A DNA stretch of 64,000 nt from positions 48,286,474 to 48,350,473 of the forward strand of contig JASXTE010000003.1 of assembly GCA_030280995.1 (NCBI GenBank), written 5' to 3'. Positions 33,394 through 46,472 of this stretch are shown piece by piece; within the stretch, counting starts at the first letter, position 1, and each line of letters begins with the position of its first letter. The notes beneath the pieces are model-generated. The model worked only from the letters and a program-made list of their open reading frames with translations. It had not been told where the DNA came from and ran no database searches. Both the position numbers and the translations under genes were made by a program. Origin of the DNA: Hemileia vastatrix. Lineage: Eukaryota > Basidiomycota > Pucciniomycetes > Pucciniales > Zaghouaniaceae.

Positions 33394-36300
33394 TCATTCT
33401 GGTAGTTTTTTATCATTCCAGAGGTTATCTTGTATCACTGAAACACCCCTTGGGTAGAATCTTTTGATCTGATCTGCAGCCACACCTTTCTTCCATTCAG
33501 TACCATCCAGTAAGTAAGACCCCCCAGTTATCTGCTTTCTTATCCTATAAGGACCATTCTATCTGTCAGCAAACATCTTCCCCCATTGGCTTTCTAACTT
33601 TCTATTATAAACCAAAACCAAAACTCCTGGGTTCAATGGCTTCCTTAACCTATGCGCTAAACGCTCATCCCAATATTTAACTGAATTGCCCCGGATCTGC
33701 ATCATTCTTTCATATGCCTTCTCCACAAACTCGTCTTTCCTTTCAAGCTGCGCTACCCTTTCTAGAATCAAATCTTCAGTCGAGTGCACTTGATCCCAGT
33801 AACATCCTAGAAATGATCCAGCCTCCAGATCAATAGGTAATACCGCCCTTTGACCAAACATAAGTTCATACGGTGAAAACCCTGTTGTCTTTTTAACAGA
33901 AATCCTGTCTGCAAATAAAACTACTTTCATGTAGTTCTTCCACTTTGCCCCATTATTCCCGCATAATTTAACTAGCGCATCCTTTATAACTTGATGCCCT
34001 CTTTCTACCATCCCCTCTGATTCAGGATAATATGGTGTTGCAACTTGTAACTTTGCTCCAATGCCTTTGACTACCTCTTGGAATTCTCCGGCAACTTCCG
34101 CACCACCATCTACGGTCACCATCCTCATTACCCCATACCTATACGCCCATTCTTTCTTCAAGAATTAAGCTACATTACTTGCCTTAAGATTTACCAATGG
34201 CGCTGCTTTTACCCATCCTGATAGATCATTCCTGGCTACTACCAAGAATTTAAAGCGTCCTTTTTTATATGAACTGCATCTAAACAGACCCTACCAAAAA
34301 GAGTATCTTCGCCCATTTCTCTACCTTTCTCTTTTGGCTTTCTGTAACTCCTATGCTGACATTCAGGAAAAGATTTAACCCAATCTCTTACTTCATTCTT
34401 CATATTAGGCTACCAGAATCTTTCCCTAACTCTATGATACATCTCGTCTTGACCTCTATGTCCTTAATTCTCATGTAACTCCCTGAGTATCTTCTCATTC
34501 CTTTCCCTAGTTTGAACAAATAACTGAAGGAACGTAGCTTGATTCTTCAATAACTTACCATCTTTAATAAAATAGCCTTTAGCATGCTTCTCAATATTGC
34601 GCCAGCCCTTTTAATTGAAAAAATATGGTCTACTATTACCTTCCAAATATAACCTTAACAGCTCTACTCTCTCATCTGTAGATGCGTCGTCTTCAAAATA
34701 CTCCCCCCTTATGGCTGAGTACTACTATCTTGACTTCCCCTTGAATCATCTTTTTCATCAGACTCTTCCACTGCCTCACCTAGCACACTCCTTGTTGCCA
34801 CGCTAGCTTCAGCCTTCCCTAAATTCAGTTGCAGAATACCTTAGCTACAAACATCCTTTGCATCATCAACACCTAGTTTTATGTCTTTACAGAAATTCCA
34901 TGCTACTAGTTTATTGTCATTGTGGACGACCTTGCCAAATCTTTCATAACAATAATCTATCCCGTTTACCCATCTCTTATCTTCTTCAAATTCTTTGGCT
35001 TCCGAGTCTTCTTCACACAACAGTCTTCTAGATAATGAATCTGTCATAGTGAATGACTTTCCTGGCATATGGACTAAATCAAAAGAAAACAAATTAATCT
35101 GCGCCAACCACCTTGTCATGGGCACATCTGGTAAACTTGGGCAACTAATCATTTGCACCAACAATAGCGCATCAGCCTGAAACTCAAAATGTTGCCCCCA
35201 AAGCATCCATTGTAGCTTCTGAAGAATCTTCTCTACTCTGCATAACTCCAGCTTAGACTGAGAGTACCTAGACTCTACTCTAGTAAAAGTCTTAGATTCA
35301 TAAAGGACAGGTCTATCATTACCTTCCTTATCCTCCTGCACCAAAACTGCACCCACTGCGGACACACTAGAATCCACCTCTAGAGTATTTCTCCCAGCGC
35401 CTGGTCCATACTCCAATCTCTTCAAAAGAATATCTTTTCCTAAAATCCTTTATAACAACTCGAATGACTCATCGCATTCCTCCGTCCAATCCCATACAAC
35501 ATATTTTCTCTTTAAGCGCCTTAAAGATGAAGACAACAAAGCAAAATCTCAAATAAACATTCTTACATATGTAAAAATGCCTAAAAACCCTCTACCTTCC
35601 GTAGTATTTATTGGTCTCGGCCATGTAAGCACCTTATTCATCTGCTTTTCTGCAAAGATCCTCCCTTCCTTGCATACCACATGTCCCACTATATATAGCG
35701 CTGGAACACAACAAGCAAACTTGGATCCAGAGATTGTTAATCCTGCATCCTCTATCCTGAATAGCACTCTTTCGAGGGTAATCACATATTCCCAAACAAA
35801 CCTTCTAATATATGGATTCTCCTCTAACACCTCCCCATCATAATCACTTGCTGGTCCTTTTATACTGCCATCATCAATGAAATTTCTCACATTTTCTGGA
35901 ATTTCATCCTGCAATATCCACATCATCTGTGCTTGATATACCGCCACAGAATTTTTTGTGCCTTATGGTAACCTTGTCAACCTGAAGCGCCCCAGTGGGG
36001 TTTCAAATGTTGTCATGGGTCTGGATGACTTGTCCGATTCGCACTCATTGTACCCTCCCATAATATCACCTAATCCATAGCATGCACGTCCCACAGAAGA
36101 ATCCACAAAATCCTCTGGCGTTGGTGGCATTCCTGCGTCCTTTACCGTAACCTTTTTCATTTCCCTAAGATCATGAACATCCCTTAATTTACCATTATGT
36201 TTAACAACACAAAAAACTGGACTTAAATAACTAGAAATAGCCTGTTCATAAAAGCCAGAGCTTAACCTTCCCCTAATTAATTCTGTATACTCTTCTCTTA

Positions 36301-36715
36301 TAGTCGCTGGTATTAGAAAAGCCTTCTTTTGCCATGGCGCATGAGTTATAACTGGAACAATATAAGGTTTACCATAAGAGTGTTTCAACAAACCCCTTTC
36401 TTCTTCAGAAAACGCAATAGCCTTTTCTCTAAGAACCATAACATGTAACAACAACTTCTTTTCTTACTGCAAAAACCAATCCTCTGTTCCAAAATTAACC
36501 ATCTGAAGCCTCTCCATCATAATTTTACTAGTAGGCTCAAATTCAAGTGGAAACTTTGTTAAATAAGTATCATAAGAATTCCTAGACAGTGCCCGCCTCT
36601 GCAGAAGAGGATTCAAATCCGGAATCGGTACATTTACTGGTTTAACCTTGACAGCCACTGGTTTATATTTAGATACTAAACAGTGCTTGCTGCTCCCTTC
36701 ATTACTTAAAATCAA
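33394..36715 (-). pseudogene. Family 3 copy D2 pol: RT, RNase H, integrase (degraded)
   Basis: Minus-strand pieces follow the family 2 order. An upstream block (ALSRNSYDTYLTKFP) is followed by RT pieces with VHDLREMKKVTVKDAG and FIDDGSIKGP, RNase H with LEVDSSVSAVGAVL and YSQSKLELC, and integrase with a decayed zinc region, TVDGGAEVAGEF and EGMVERGHQVIKDA. The frame ends at TGA 33396-33394 after RFYPRGVSV. At least six stops or shifts separate the pieces (for example near 34165, 34840, 35430, 35548, 35960, 36460). The region 36716-37117 is open only in fragments and links RT to protease. Confidence 0.85.
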
Positions 36716-37117
36716 ACCCTTTCTAATATAACTATGGGTTACACCTAAAACCTGTTTTTGTCTTTTCTTTTTAATATAAGTATAACAAAATCCATAATCA
36801 AAGAAATTAAAAAGCTTAGGTATAATACATTCTACTGTAGTATTCCCAAGACACCTATGAAGTACCGCTTTACATATCCCTTCTTGTTGGACTAACTGGT
36901 CACTATCCCGGTTCCTCTCATCCTGGGAGATAGTAACACCTAAAATGCCAGTCCCTAATGAAAATGTTGGTGCCTTCCTGGCAGTTGCCCTATCACATCA
37001 TCTAAGACTTCCTCATAAAACTCTCTTTATTTCTCTAATTGCGCAGCTCCAGAGTACTTAGTTTCCCAGCCACAATCCTTAGGCGCTAGTAAGACTGCTG
37101 TTACTGGAACATCATCA

Positions 37118-38668
37118 TCACCCATATATCCTTATTCCAATAGTCTTAATCAAACAATAATTTATAGTTACAGAATAATCCATTAAAAATGGTGTGCCTA
37201 AAACTGGTTTAACTACACCCATTGGAACATAAAAATGTATATCCCTTGTCGCTCCCGCAAATCTAGTGCATACATACTCTGCTACAGCTATAACAGGAAA
37301 CCTACCTCCGCCAATTCCTGTGACAGTACCCTCACCATCTTTAACAGGAAGACCTAACTCCACAGCATCATCTACTGACACCACATTGATTTGTGAGCCT
37401 TTATCCACTAATGCTCTAATTTGGTTACCATTTACAGTAATTGTTAAATACCCTAAGGATACTGAATAATGTGGCTCCCTAGGTAATCCAACAACTAGCT
37501 GAAGTGACTTCTCTCCAACATCAAACTCAGCGCAATTAGAAACCCTTTGCTTCCTGCACTTATCCACAATTCCATTTTCTACATCCAGCACTATTGCTGT
37601 CAGCACCCCCAATGGAACAGAAACTGTAGTCTTCAAACATTGCGCAACTAAATCCTCAGCTGCCTTAGAAAAATCATAATGAACCGGGCTCTGCATCCTC
37701 CATTTAGCTTGAGTTACCTTTGCACCAGCCTTTGCTCTTCCAGGTGGACTCTTTGGAGTATTGTGCCTCACTCCCGGAATTCCTTCAGCAGGTACCGCTC
37801 TTTGCTGCACTACCTCTGACTCCTCCATCATTTCTGTTTGATCTTCTCCCTGACAATCCACAACATAACCACCTGGTTCCATACCATCCATTTCAACATC
37901 CTCGATAGGCGCAGGTGTATTCTCTCTAGTAGTATACCCTACTTCCTCCATATTCTCTGGATTTGCATACCCAACACCAGCTCTTCTCGGCCTACTAATT
38001 GTAGGTGGAGCCATTTTCATGTGCTTTGCTGAAAGCATCTCCAAACATGCTTCAGTAAGTGGCGCTTCCACCGCTCCTTCTTTTACTTTAAAATCCAACA
38101 CTGTGCAAGAAACTGAAAAATTGACTGACTTCACATCCTTACCTTTATTTTTAGCTTCAGGCTCCTTGCCCTTCCTCAACCTGCCATACATAGACTTTTT
38201 ATTAATATGATCGATGACCATGGCTTGCATCCCTCAATCCTTATCTTTTACAAGCTTAGTTCCATCTTCCAACATGAGCGTAGTTCTATCCTCATAAACT
38301 ACCCTATCCTCTTTATCCTTTTGAAGTGCATTACACCACATCCTAGTATGTCCCTCCTCATTACAATAGTAACATAAAAAAGTAAAAAAACAAAATGTTT
38401 GAGGAGAACTCTTGGGCCTTAGCAATTCTTTTGCCTTTGCTGCTTAAATTATTTTCTTCTCCAACTCTTCAATCCTTTTCATAACTAAATACAGCTCTTA
38501 AGTAAAAACTTTGACTTTAGGAGACAACATCTGAGGAGGCAAAATCATGCCAGAGGCATCTTCATCCATCTCCTTGTTATCCAAAGAAACTCTAGTTGTG
38601 CAATGCTCAACTTGTTGCAACTTCATTTCAGCTTCCACTGCCATTTCTAACTCTTCTAATACAGGGTA
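37118..38668 (-). pseudogene. Family 3 copy D2 protease and gag C-terminal part
   Basis: A long open piece (38230-37118) has an acidic linker and a retropepsin core ALVDKGSQINVVS. The catalytic triad reads D-K-G rather than D-S-G or D-T-G, so activity is doubtful. The knuckle CYYCNEEGHTRMWC lies near 38355 beyond a stop. The reading is cut at 38668 by a solo LTR and resumes at 39851. Confidence 0.8.
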
Positions 38669-39845
38669 TGTCAGCCTAAATATCCTTAGGACTAAGTATT
38701 TCTTATGCTTAAAATAAGATAACCTTAACTAGATTAAGCTTATATCTTAAAAATAAGGTTAAAATAATAATATATATTATTTTATTATATATATATATAA
38801 TTATTATTCTATTATATAATGTATAATAGTTTAAATAGCTTATCCATGGCCTAATAATACTTATTAAGGTGTTAATGGAGTCATAATATACTTATCTTAA
38901 GTGATATGAAGTAATTATTGACATACATAAGCTTATATGTATACATAAATCTCATATTCAGTGAAATATGCAGTATATTATGTATATTTAGGTATATAAG
39001 TGGGTTTTAGCCCCTTAATAGCCTATAACCTTTGTTTTTCTGCTTATTTTAGGTCATATGGACGAAATCAGTGGACTCAAAACGCCTACAGAAGCATAGA
39101 CACCTATATCAGGAGCATACACCCAGTTTGGACAACTAAAATTACTTCCTTGGATGGTTATTCACGGATTTATGGGTTGGAAAGATGTTTTTGGGTTAAT
39201 GTGGATGCTTGGGGATGTTATTGGGGGCTTGGACATTTTATTTGTTTCCTTTATATGCTTTTAGTTTCATTAAATCTCTTTTTGATCATTTATTTTACCT
39301 GTTTCTTTATGGTATCCGCTTTTATCTGGGTTTTCTATTTATGGTATGACTCTGTGTTATTATTAATAGTGATGGAGGGTCCTTACTGGAGGTCTGGGTG
39401 TTGAAACTGCTTGAAGTGGACGCCATGGGGAGGTGATGGGCCCTCACAGTGCTGTAATTGCCGGGGATAGCAGTGACATCATCTGGATTGAAGGTCTGTG
39501 CACTCCAGTGGATTTGGGTATAAGTAAGAAGGGATTTTGACGGTTTATTATCATCATTCAATTACTACACTTCAAACAAACACTACAATACAATTATTAG
39601 TATTCAGAAATATATTATAAAGCCCTTATAAATTGATATTATCTTTATAAAAGCTATAACTATATTTTATTCTTCTATTTTCCACCACTAGCACGCATTT
39701 AAATCCAAGTATTGTGAGTTTTATTTGAGTATAACTATTCTATTAGTCTTCCCCTGAGGTTTAATCACTAAATCATTTATTAATAAGTAGTAGGACCATA
39801 AAATAACACTATTATATCATACTTATATACTAGACTATACTGACA
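38669..39845. mobile_element. Solo LTR of another family inside D2 gag
   Basis: 1177 bp, TGTCAGCC to ATACTGACA (6-bp inverted ends TGTCAG/CTGACA), flanked by gggta and aggta. The uninterrupted form is seen in D1 at about 28140. No other copy lies in the window. A 134-codon frame inside it is not supported as a gene. Confidence 0.85.
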
Positions 39846-39850
39846 AGGTA

Positions 39851-40452
39851 CTTATAATTACCATCCCTTTTCTTGACTAGCTTTCCTTTGTTATCCAAAC
39901 TCCTCTTCACCCAGTCTTCAACTTCTGATGTAACACTACACAAAACCAAGGTAAAGACGCAATAGCATTGCTAAAATCTTTGTTACTGACTAAATATTCC
40001 ACTATTCAATCAAAATCTTCTCTAAAAATTTTAAATTACATAGGGTCTTAAACACCCCCTTTAGCTTTGACCCTCTTTACCAAGACATCCAGATCCTTTA
40101 TTGTATACTTACTTTCCTCGGTAACCTTTGGCCATCTCTTAAGCATCTGTTCTTTTAGCGCTGAAAAATTACGCTCTTCATGCCCCTTTAAATCTTCTAA
40201 ATCGTCTTTTCACTCATTAGAGACAAAGAAGAGCACTTGACGCACCATATCATACTTGGTCCCCCCATGCACTTCAGCTGCTTGTTCAAACCTTTGTAAG
40301 AACTTCTTGGAATTAATACTGGCAAAATGCAGACTTTCATCTTTACATCTAATTATCGTGGTTACTGTCTGTGGCAACGATGCTGTTGAATTAGGAAATT
40401 TAGCCTTCTCCTGAGATCCCTTAGATGTAGTCGCAGTAGGATCCATTTCCAA
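39851..40452 (-). pseudogene. Family 3 copy D2 gag N-terminal part
   Basis: From ATG 40452 (MEMDPTATTSKG) the gag core FLQRFEQAAEVHG is readable, with a stop at 40210-40212 (VFFVSNE then stop) and later shifts. It is close to D1 gag and is joined to the rest of gag across the solo LTR. Confidence 0.8.
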
Positions 40453-40673
40453 AATATGAAATCAAAAAAGAGATCACGAAAATAATAAACACACACTTGG
40501 TAATTAAACACAACTATATTCACAATACAGCCCTACGCTATCCTCTGATAATGGCTATTGATCCACTTGTTTTAGACCCTATGACTCTTCCGTTGAAGCG
40601 CTGTCTTGATCACATCCTCTTGACAAAACCCTGAAAACCAAAGAATCTAATCAAAGCACTAGTTACAATTATG

Positions 40674-40690
40674 CCACTGTTGGGACGCCA
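40674..40690 (-). other. Primer-binding site of D2
   Basis: Minus-strand TGGCGTCCCAACAGTGG, 2 nt from the LTR. Confidence 0.75.
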
Positions 40691-40692
40691 AT

Positions 40693-41974
40693 TTTAGAGA
40701 GTTCTAAAGTACTAAGAAGTAGACACAATGCAAGATGGGTTGGTTCTCCTTTTCAATTTCTAAAAAGAAGCGCCTGCCACTCTTATTTTTTTAAGACAGC
40801 GCAATAATGTGTAACACTAATATTTGATTAGAAAGTTTACAAGTTGAGAGATGAGTTTTAAAATATCAGCAAAAAACAAGTATTACTATCTGGATATTTC
40901 TATTCTTAAAAAGGGCTAATATCCACAGCTACTCCCTCTTGAAGCGCTCTCTTTGAATATTCCTTATTATAGCAATAAAATAACTCTAATAATAGTCAAT
41001 CCTACTGATTCTATATATTCTCTCTATGTTGCATTCTTTTACTTTACTATACGAAGTCCACACACACAGACGCACAAATGACAAAAGACTCAGAAATATC
41101 TCTAATATATTCTCAAACAGTTGATCACAGAAAATCTAATTTATTATACTTGACTCCACAATTATTAACTGCTTGTATGCCAACTAATTATTTTTCAATT
41201 GTTATGTTTACTTTCTTACTAGATGCAACACCCTATCCCTATTGAATTTTCCTCCTTTTTATATTATATCAGCACTCAAGACACAGTTCCCTAATAGATC
41301 TCCAGCGCTGACTCTAGCGCCACATTAGTAAAACAATAACCAATCTATTAGTAAACTATGTACACTGCTTGTAGAAACCTCAGCACCTAAACACATCCTA
41401 TTCTTACTAACACTAGTATTAACTTTTTTCAATCATACTCCACATGCGCGCTCCTGACTGTACCTTTGTTTTGTTTCAGTGCTACTTCAAAGTTTTGACT
41501 CCTTCTAATGCTGATCTTAGTTGCCTTGACTCTTGGGTAGCTTTGTGATTGAGTCCCCACTCTTCTTACTTCATTACTAAGTCCATAGTTATGACAACTC
41601 ACTTAACTAGTTAACCTCCTACATTACCTGTTTCAGTAAGTTACCACAATAGCAGAGGTGCAGTATACTATGCACTTGAGTCCTTCCTTAATGCGTAACA
41701 CTCAATTATTGGAAAATCCAAATCCATATTGTTCAGCCCTTGCAATCCTAAATTGATAACACACAATTCTTTATTGTGCAGCGCATCCTGCTGCAAAATC
41801 CCAGTGCTCAGACCCTGAATCCCCTTCCATGCTTCTATTTCCCTTTGTTCTTTGAAACTCACAAATGCATATTATATTTTAGCGCTACCTACTGTGCTAT
41901 GAATCCCTTTGTTCTTCCTGGACTACGCAAGCTGATTGGTCCGAAATCATGCTACCTGAAAGGTGCCTACCACA
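40693..41974 (-). mobile_element. 5' LTR of D2
   Basis: About 1282 bp, partner of 28989-30271. On plus the first base pair reads TT where TG is expected, a single change. It ends CCTACCACA and is followed directly by family 2 copy E. Confidence 0.85.
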
Positions 41975-42093
41975 CCGGAACTTGAAGACCATAAAAATTT
42001 CCAGTTTAAAGTCATAGAGGACTAAAACCTGTGACGAAAAACCAATAATAGGGTTCAACCAAATTAAGAGAAGGGGTTGGAAACAGACAATCT

Positions 42094-42134
42094 GGGGTAA
42101 CTGTTTTTAGAGCAGCCAGCCCATCAGTTACCCC
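42094..42134. other. Repeated hairpin, copy 4 (in copy E)
   Basis: GGGGTAACTG (42094-42103) and CAGTTACCCC (42125-42134), perfect 10-bp stem, 21-nt loop with AGAGCAGCCAGCCCAT. Confidence 0.7.
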
Positions 42135-42267
42135 CACACTTTCCAAAAAAAATCTGGAATCCCCATCCATGATTATCATATAACAATTTTTTTTTTACAA
42201 AACAGATTCACAGCATCCCCAAAATCCAAAATTAAAGAATGGTCCATAGTTTATACTCATTGCGGAG

Positions 42268-45200
42268 TCAATCTTCTTCACTTCTAGTCACTTTAGTGTA
42301 AAATCTCTTCACCTGATTAGGAGCTACTCTCTTCATTAAGACTACGCCATCTAACTCCTCCAATAGATAAGAACCTCCAGAAACCTGAGATCTGACTCTG
42401 TAAGGTCCATTCCATCTATCAGCAAACATCTTTCCCCACTGACTCTCCAAACCTCTATTATACACCAAAACCAAACAACCAGGTTGCAAGGGATTCCTGA
42501 GTCTATGAGCCAACTTCTTGTCCCAGTATCTGACTGATTGATTTCTTATCTTCATCTTTCTAGAGTATTCCTTCTCTTGACATTCCTTTCTACATTCCAA
42601 CTGTTTCATCCTGGCACAGAGAAAATCTTCTCTTGAGCATGTATCATCCCAATCAATTCCAAGATAAGATATAGGTTCCAAATCAACCAGTATAACAGCT
42701 ATCTGCCCAAAAAGTAATTCATAAGGGGAATAGCCAGTTGTCCTTTTCACAGTGACCCTGTCAGAAAATAACACCAAGGGTGAATAATGCCTCCTTTTTT
42801 AAGCACTATCTCTGAACATTTTCACCAAAGCATTTTTGATAACTTGATGGCCTCTTTCAACCATGCCTTTGTCTTCAGGATAATAAGGTGTAGCCATTCT
42901 GACTTTAGAACCAATACTTTCCTCAGCTTCTTTAAATTCAGCTCCAAACTCTGGCCCGCCATCAACAGTCACCAACTTCATTAAACCATAACTAAACACC
43001 CATCCCTTCTTCAAAAATTCTGCCAAGTTTTTGGCAGTCAAATTAACCAGAGGCACCGCCTCAACCCAAGCAGAAAAATTATCCCTGGAAACAATCAAGT
43101 ATATATACCTGCCCTCTTTGATATGGAAAGCACCCAAACTGACTCTTCCAAACACAGTTGTTTCACCAGTAGCACGGCCAACCTCTTTAGGTTTCAAGTG
43201 ACTTCTTCTTTGAAATTCTTCACAAGATTGAACCCAAACCTGCACAGCCAACTTCATACCTGGCCACAAAAATCTATCTGCTACTCTTTTTTAACTCTCC
43301 CCAAAGCCTCTATGACCAAGGTCTTCATGCAAAGACTTCAAAACCAATTCTTGACCATTCTTCTGAGTCACCACCACTTGAGGATTTGGATGTCTCCTCC
43401 TCATCAACATCCTTCCTGACACATAAAATCCAGGAATCTTCTATTTGATTGCCACCCAAGAATTTTCATCACAAGTATCTGGCCTCTCTAAGGTTAACAG
43501 ATATTCAACCATAATAAAATGAAACCCAATCTGACCCCAGGTCTCATCTTCAAAATCCACAAAACAATATCCAAGGATACAACCCTGTCATTCAAATATC
43601 CGGTGTACACATGAGCAACACGACCAGCCCATACAGGATACCAATCCCTAAACTTCGGCACCTCCTTTTTCTTCCACTGAATCTTAAGAGAATCCAGTTC
43701 ACCAACAAAAACACCATTCTCCAATTTTGAGCCATAACAAGCAACAGCCCCATTTTTATGGATAAAAACATCCTTATTACCAGAATGAAGATCAGAACCA
43801 TCCAGTTTAGCATCTTGGCAGAGGAGAGAACAATCATCCAGTTAAGCCTCTTGGGGGGGAAGGGAAAAATCACCAGCACCCTTCGTTCTGGCCCTAACCA
43901 CTAAAACATCTTCATTTGAATCAGAATCTTCATCTGTGGGTGGTCTTCTTGATAATCCATCTGGAATCATAAAAGTCTTACCTGACTTGTGCACCAGGTC
44001 AAAAGAAAAATGTTAAATAAATGCCACCCACCTTGTCATTCGCGAATTTGGAAGACTAGGTGTATTGATCATTTGAACCAGACATTTAGCATCCACCTGA
44101 AGCTCAAAATGCTGCCCCCACAAAACAGTTTTTAGCTTCTTCAAAATTTTTGCTACACCACAAAAGTCCAACTTTGGCTGAGAATACCTAGATTTCACCT
44201 CATTAAAAGCTACAGACTCATACCTCACTGGCCTGAACTTCCCAGCTTTATCTTCCCGAGACAAAACAGAACCTGCAGCAATATAACTTGAGTCCACAGC
44301 CAGATAAATTTTTCAAGCTTCCCTTCCATAATCCAACTTGTGAAGAATAATATATTCACCTACCACCTTCTTCAATTTCTGAAAGCCTCTTCAACTTCTT
44401 CTGTCCATTCCTACTCTGCATCTTTTCTGGTCAACCTTCTCAAGGGTGAAGCCAAAAAAGAAAAGTCTTTAATAAAAATCCTGATGTACACACAAAATGC
44501 CAAAAATATCCTAAATTCAGTAGTATTTTTGGGCCTTGGCCATGACTGAATTTTATTAAATTTCTTCTTTGCCATAATATTTCCCTCCTTATATACAACA
44601 TGACCCAGAATTTTCAGAGTAGGAACAAAACAACAAAACTAAGACCCAGAAATGGACAAACCAGCCTCTTCAATTCTAAACAATACTGTCTCTAGAGTAA
44701 TTGCATGTTCCCAAAAAAATCTCTTTATTCATGGGTTCTCCTTCATCACTTCATTTCCATAATCAGTGGAGAGTCCTTTAATTCCACTGTCATCAATAAA
44801 AATACCAGCATGAGTCTGAACCTCATCCTGTCAAATCCAAGCATTTGAGCTTGATATACTGCAACTGAATTAGTTGCTCCTTTAGGCAACCTAGTGAGCT
44901 GAAATCCTCCCAGAGGAGTCTCAAACATTGCAAGTGGCTGTGAATCAGTGTGAAGTTCCCTTTCATCATAAACACCCATAATATCACCAAAACCATAACA
45001 CACCCTTCCAGCAAAAGCTTCCACAAAGTCCTCCACACTTGGCGGAATACCCACATCCTTGATAGTGACTCTATTCAAGGCCCTAGGATCATGAAACACC
45101 CTCAACTTCCCATTCTGCTTCTTAACACAGAAAACCGGACTTGAGTAACTAGAAGTTGATTGTTCATTCAATCCTATCCTAACTATTTCCCTAACAATCT

Positions 45201-45963
45201 CCACAAAATCATCCCTAATAGCATCTAGATATGGAATATGTTTAATTTGCCAAGGCTCATGACAAACCACAGGAATCAAATAAGGTTCCCCATAAGTGTG
45301 TTTCAAAACACCTCTTTCCTCTTCAAAAAATGCCACCACTTTCTCCCTGAGCACAAAAACATGCAACAAAAACTTCTTTCCCTCATCAGAAAACCACCCA
45401 TCAGGACCAAAATTAACAACTTTCAACCTCTCCACAGTCACCCAAGTGGTTTCCACAAAATCAGGAGGATTCTTCACCAGAGGAGTACAGTAAAGATCTC
45501 TTGACAACAGTGGTCTCTTGAAAGGAGGATTCAAACCCACAGGCGTAGGCTCATTGACAGGCCTAATCTTCTGCGCTACCTTCTTGAATTTTGCATCTCC
45601 ACCATCAACTTGAAGGATCTTCAGGACGCCTTCACCACTAGACCTGGAACAAAAACCAAGGGTTTCCCCATTTCTCATATGTGTGGCCCAGGTAATGTTT
45701 TTGAAAGGTGTAGAAGAAACCCTAGTGGTACAAAATTGGGAGGACTTACTTTTAGACCCAAATCTCTCCACTAAACAACTTTTCCGCAATTCCACATCTT
45801 CATCCTCACTTCCATCTTCCAAATCTTTAAATCTTGATTCATCTTCTGAAACACATCTTCTTAAATTATGCAGTATATCCTTATGCCAGAGGCCCAAAAA
45901 TTGATCTTGACGATCTTCTTTCTTCAAAAATTTGTGCAGTTTAACCTCATGCTGAAGCCCCAA
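42268..45963 (-). pseudogene. Family 2 copy E pol (degraded)
   Basis: Pieces match the copy C pol in order. N-terminal repeats and RT are at 45963-44746, with GRVCYGFGDIMG. RNase H is at 44297-44013, an integrase zinc region is decayed near 43300, the core at 43269-42799 has TVDGGPEFGAEF, and the C-terminus is at 42777-42268. Unlike C, the C-terminal frame is intact here and ends at TGA 42270-42268. This is how the copy C frameshift was recognised. Confidence 0.85.
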
Positions 45964-46472
45964 AAATTGATCTTGATGATCTTTACAAAAAAAATTCTTT
46001 TCTTCTATGTTGATTATCTTCAGATTTTTTTCTTGCTTTTATTCAGTTATCTTAAATTTTTTTCTTCTTTTCTAGATTTTCTTCCATCATAAAAAAGTAA
46101 CCAGGGGTTTCCCAATGCTCACAGACGTGGCCAAGGTAATGTTTTTGAAATGCATAGAAGAAACCCTAGCGGTGCACGGTTGGGAGGACTTACTTTTAGA
46201 CCCCAATCTCACCACACCAAAACTTCTCCGCATATCTTTCAATAAAGATATATAACCAATATTTATTTTTAAACTAGAATTAAAAATAATTGAAAATCCT
46301 GAGAGTGAACAGATACTTGACAAAAAACATGTTGAATACTTGCAGAGAAGAGAAACATTAAAAATAGAAAGTTAAAAATCCACTTTGTATATCTCCAAGG
46401 GAGCTGACCTACAACAACCTGGGATTTCCTAATCTTGGGGAGAGGTTGTAGCACTAGGGCAATCAGCCTTCA

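Noticed and set aside
39000..39404. A 134-codon plus-strand frame with hydrophobic segments
   Set aside because: It lies wholly inside a solo LTR with clean borders and has no recognisable domain. Its membrane-like look follows from T-rich DNA.
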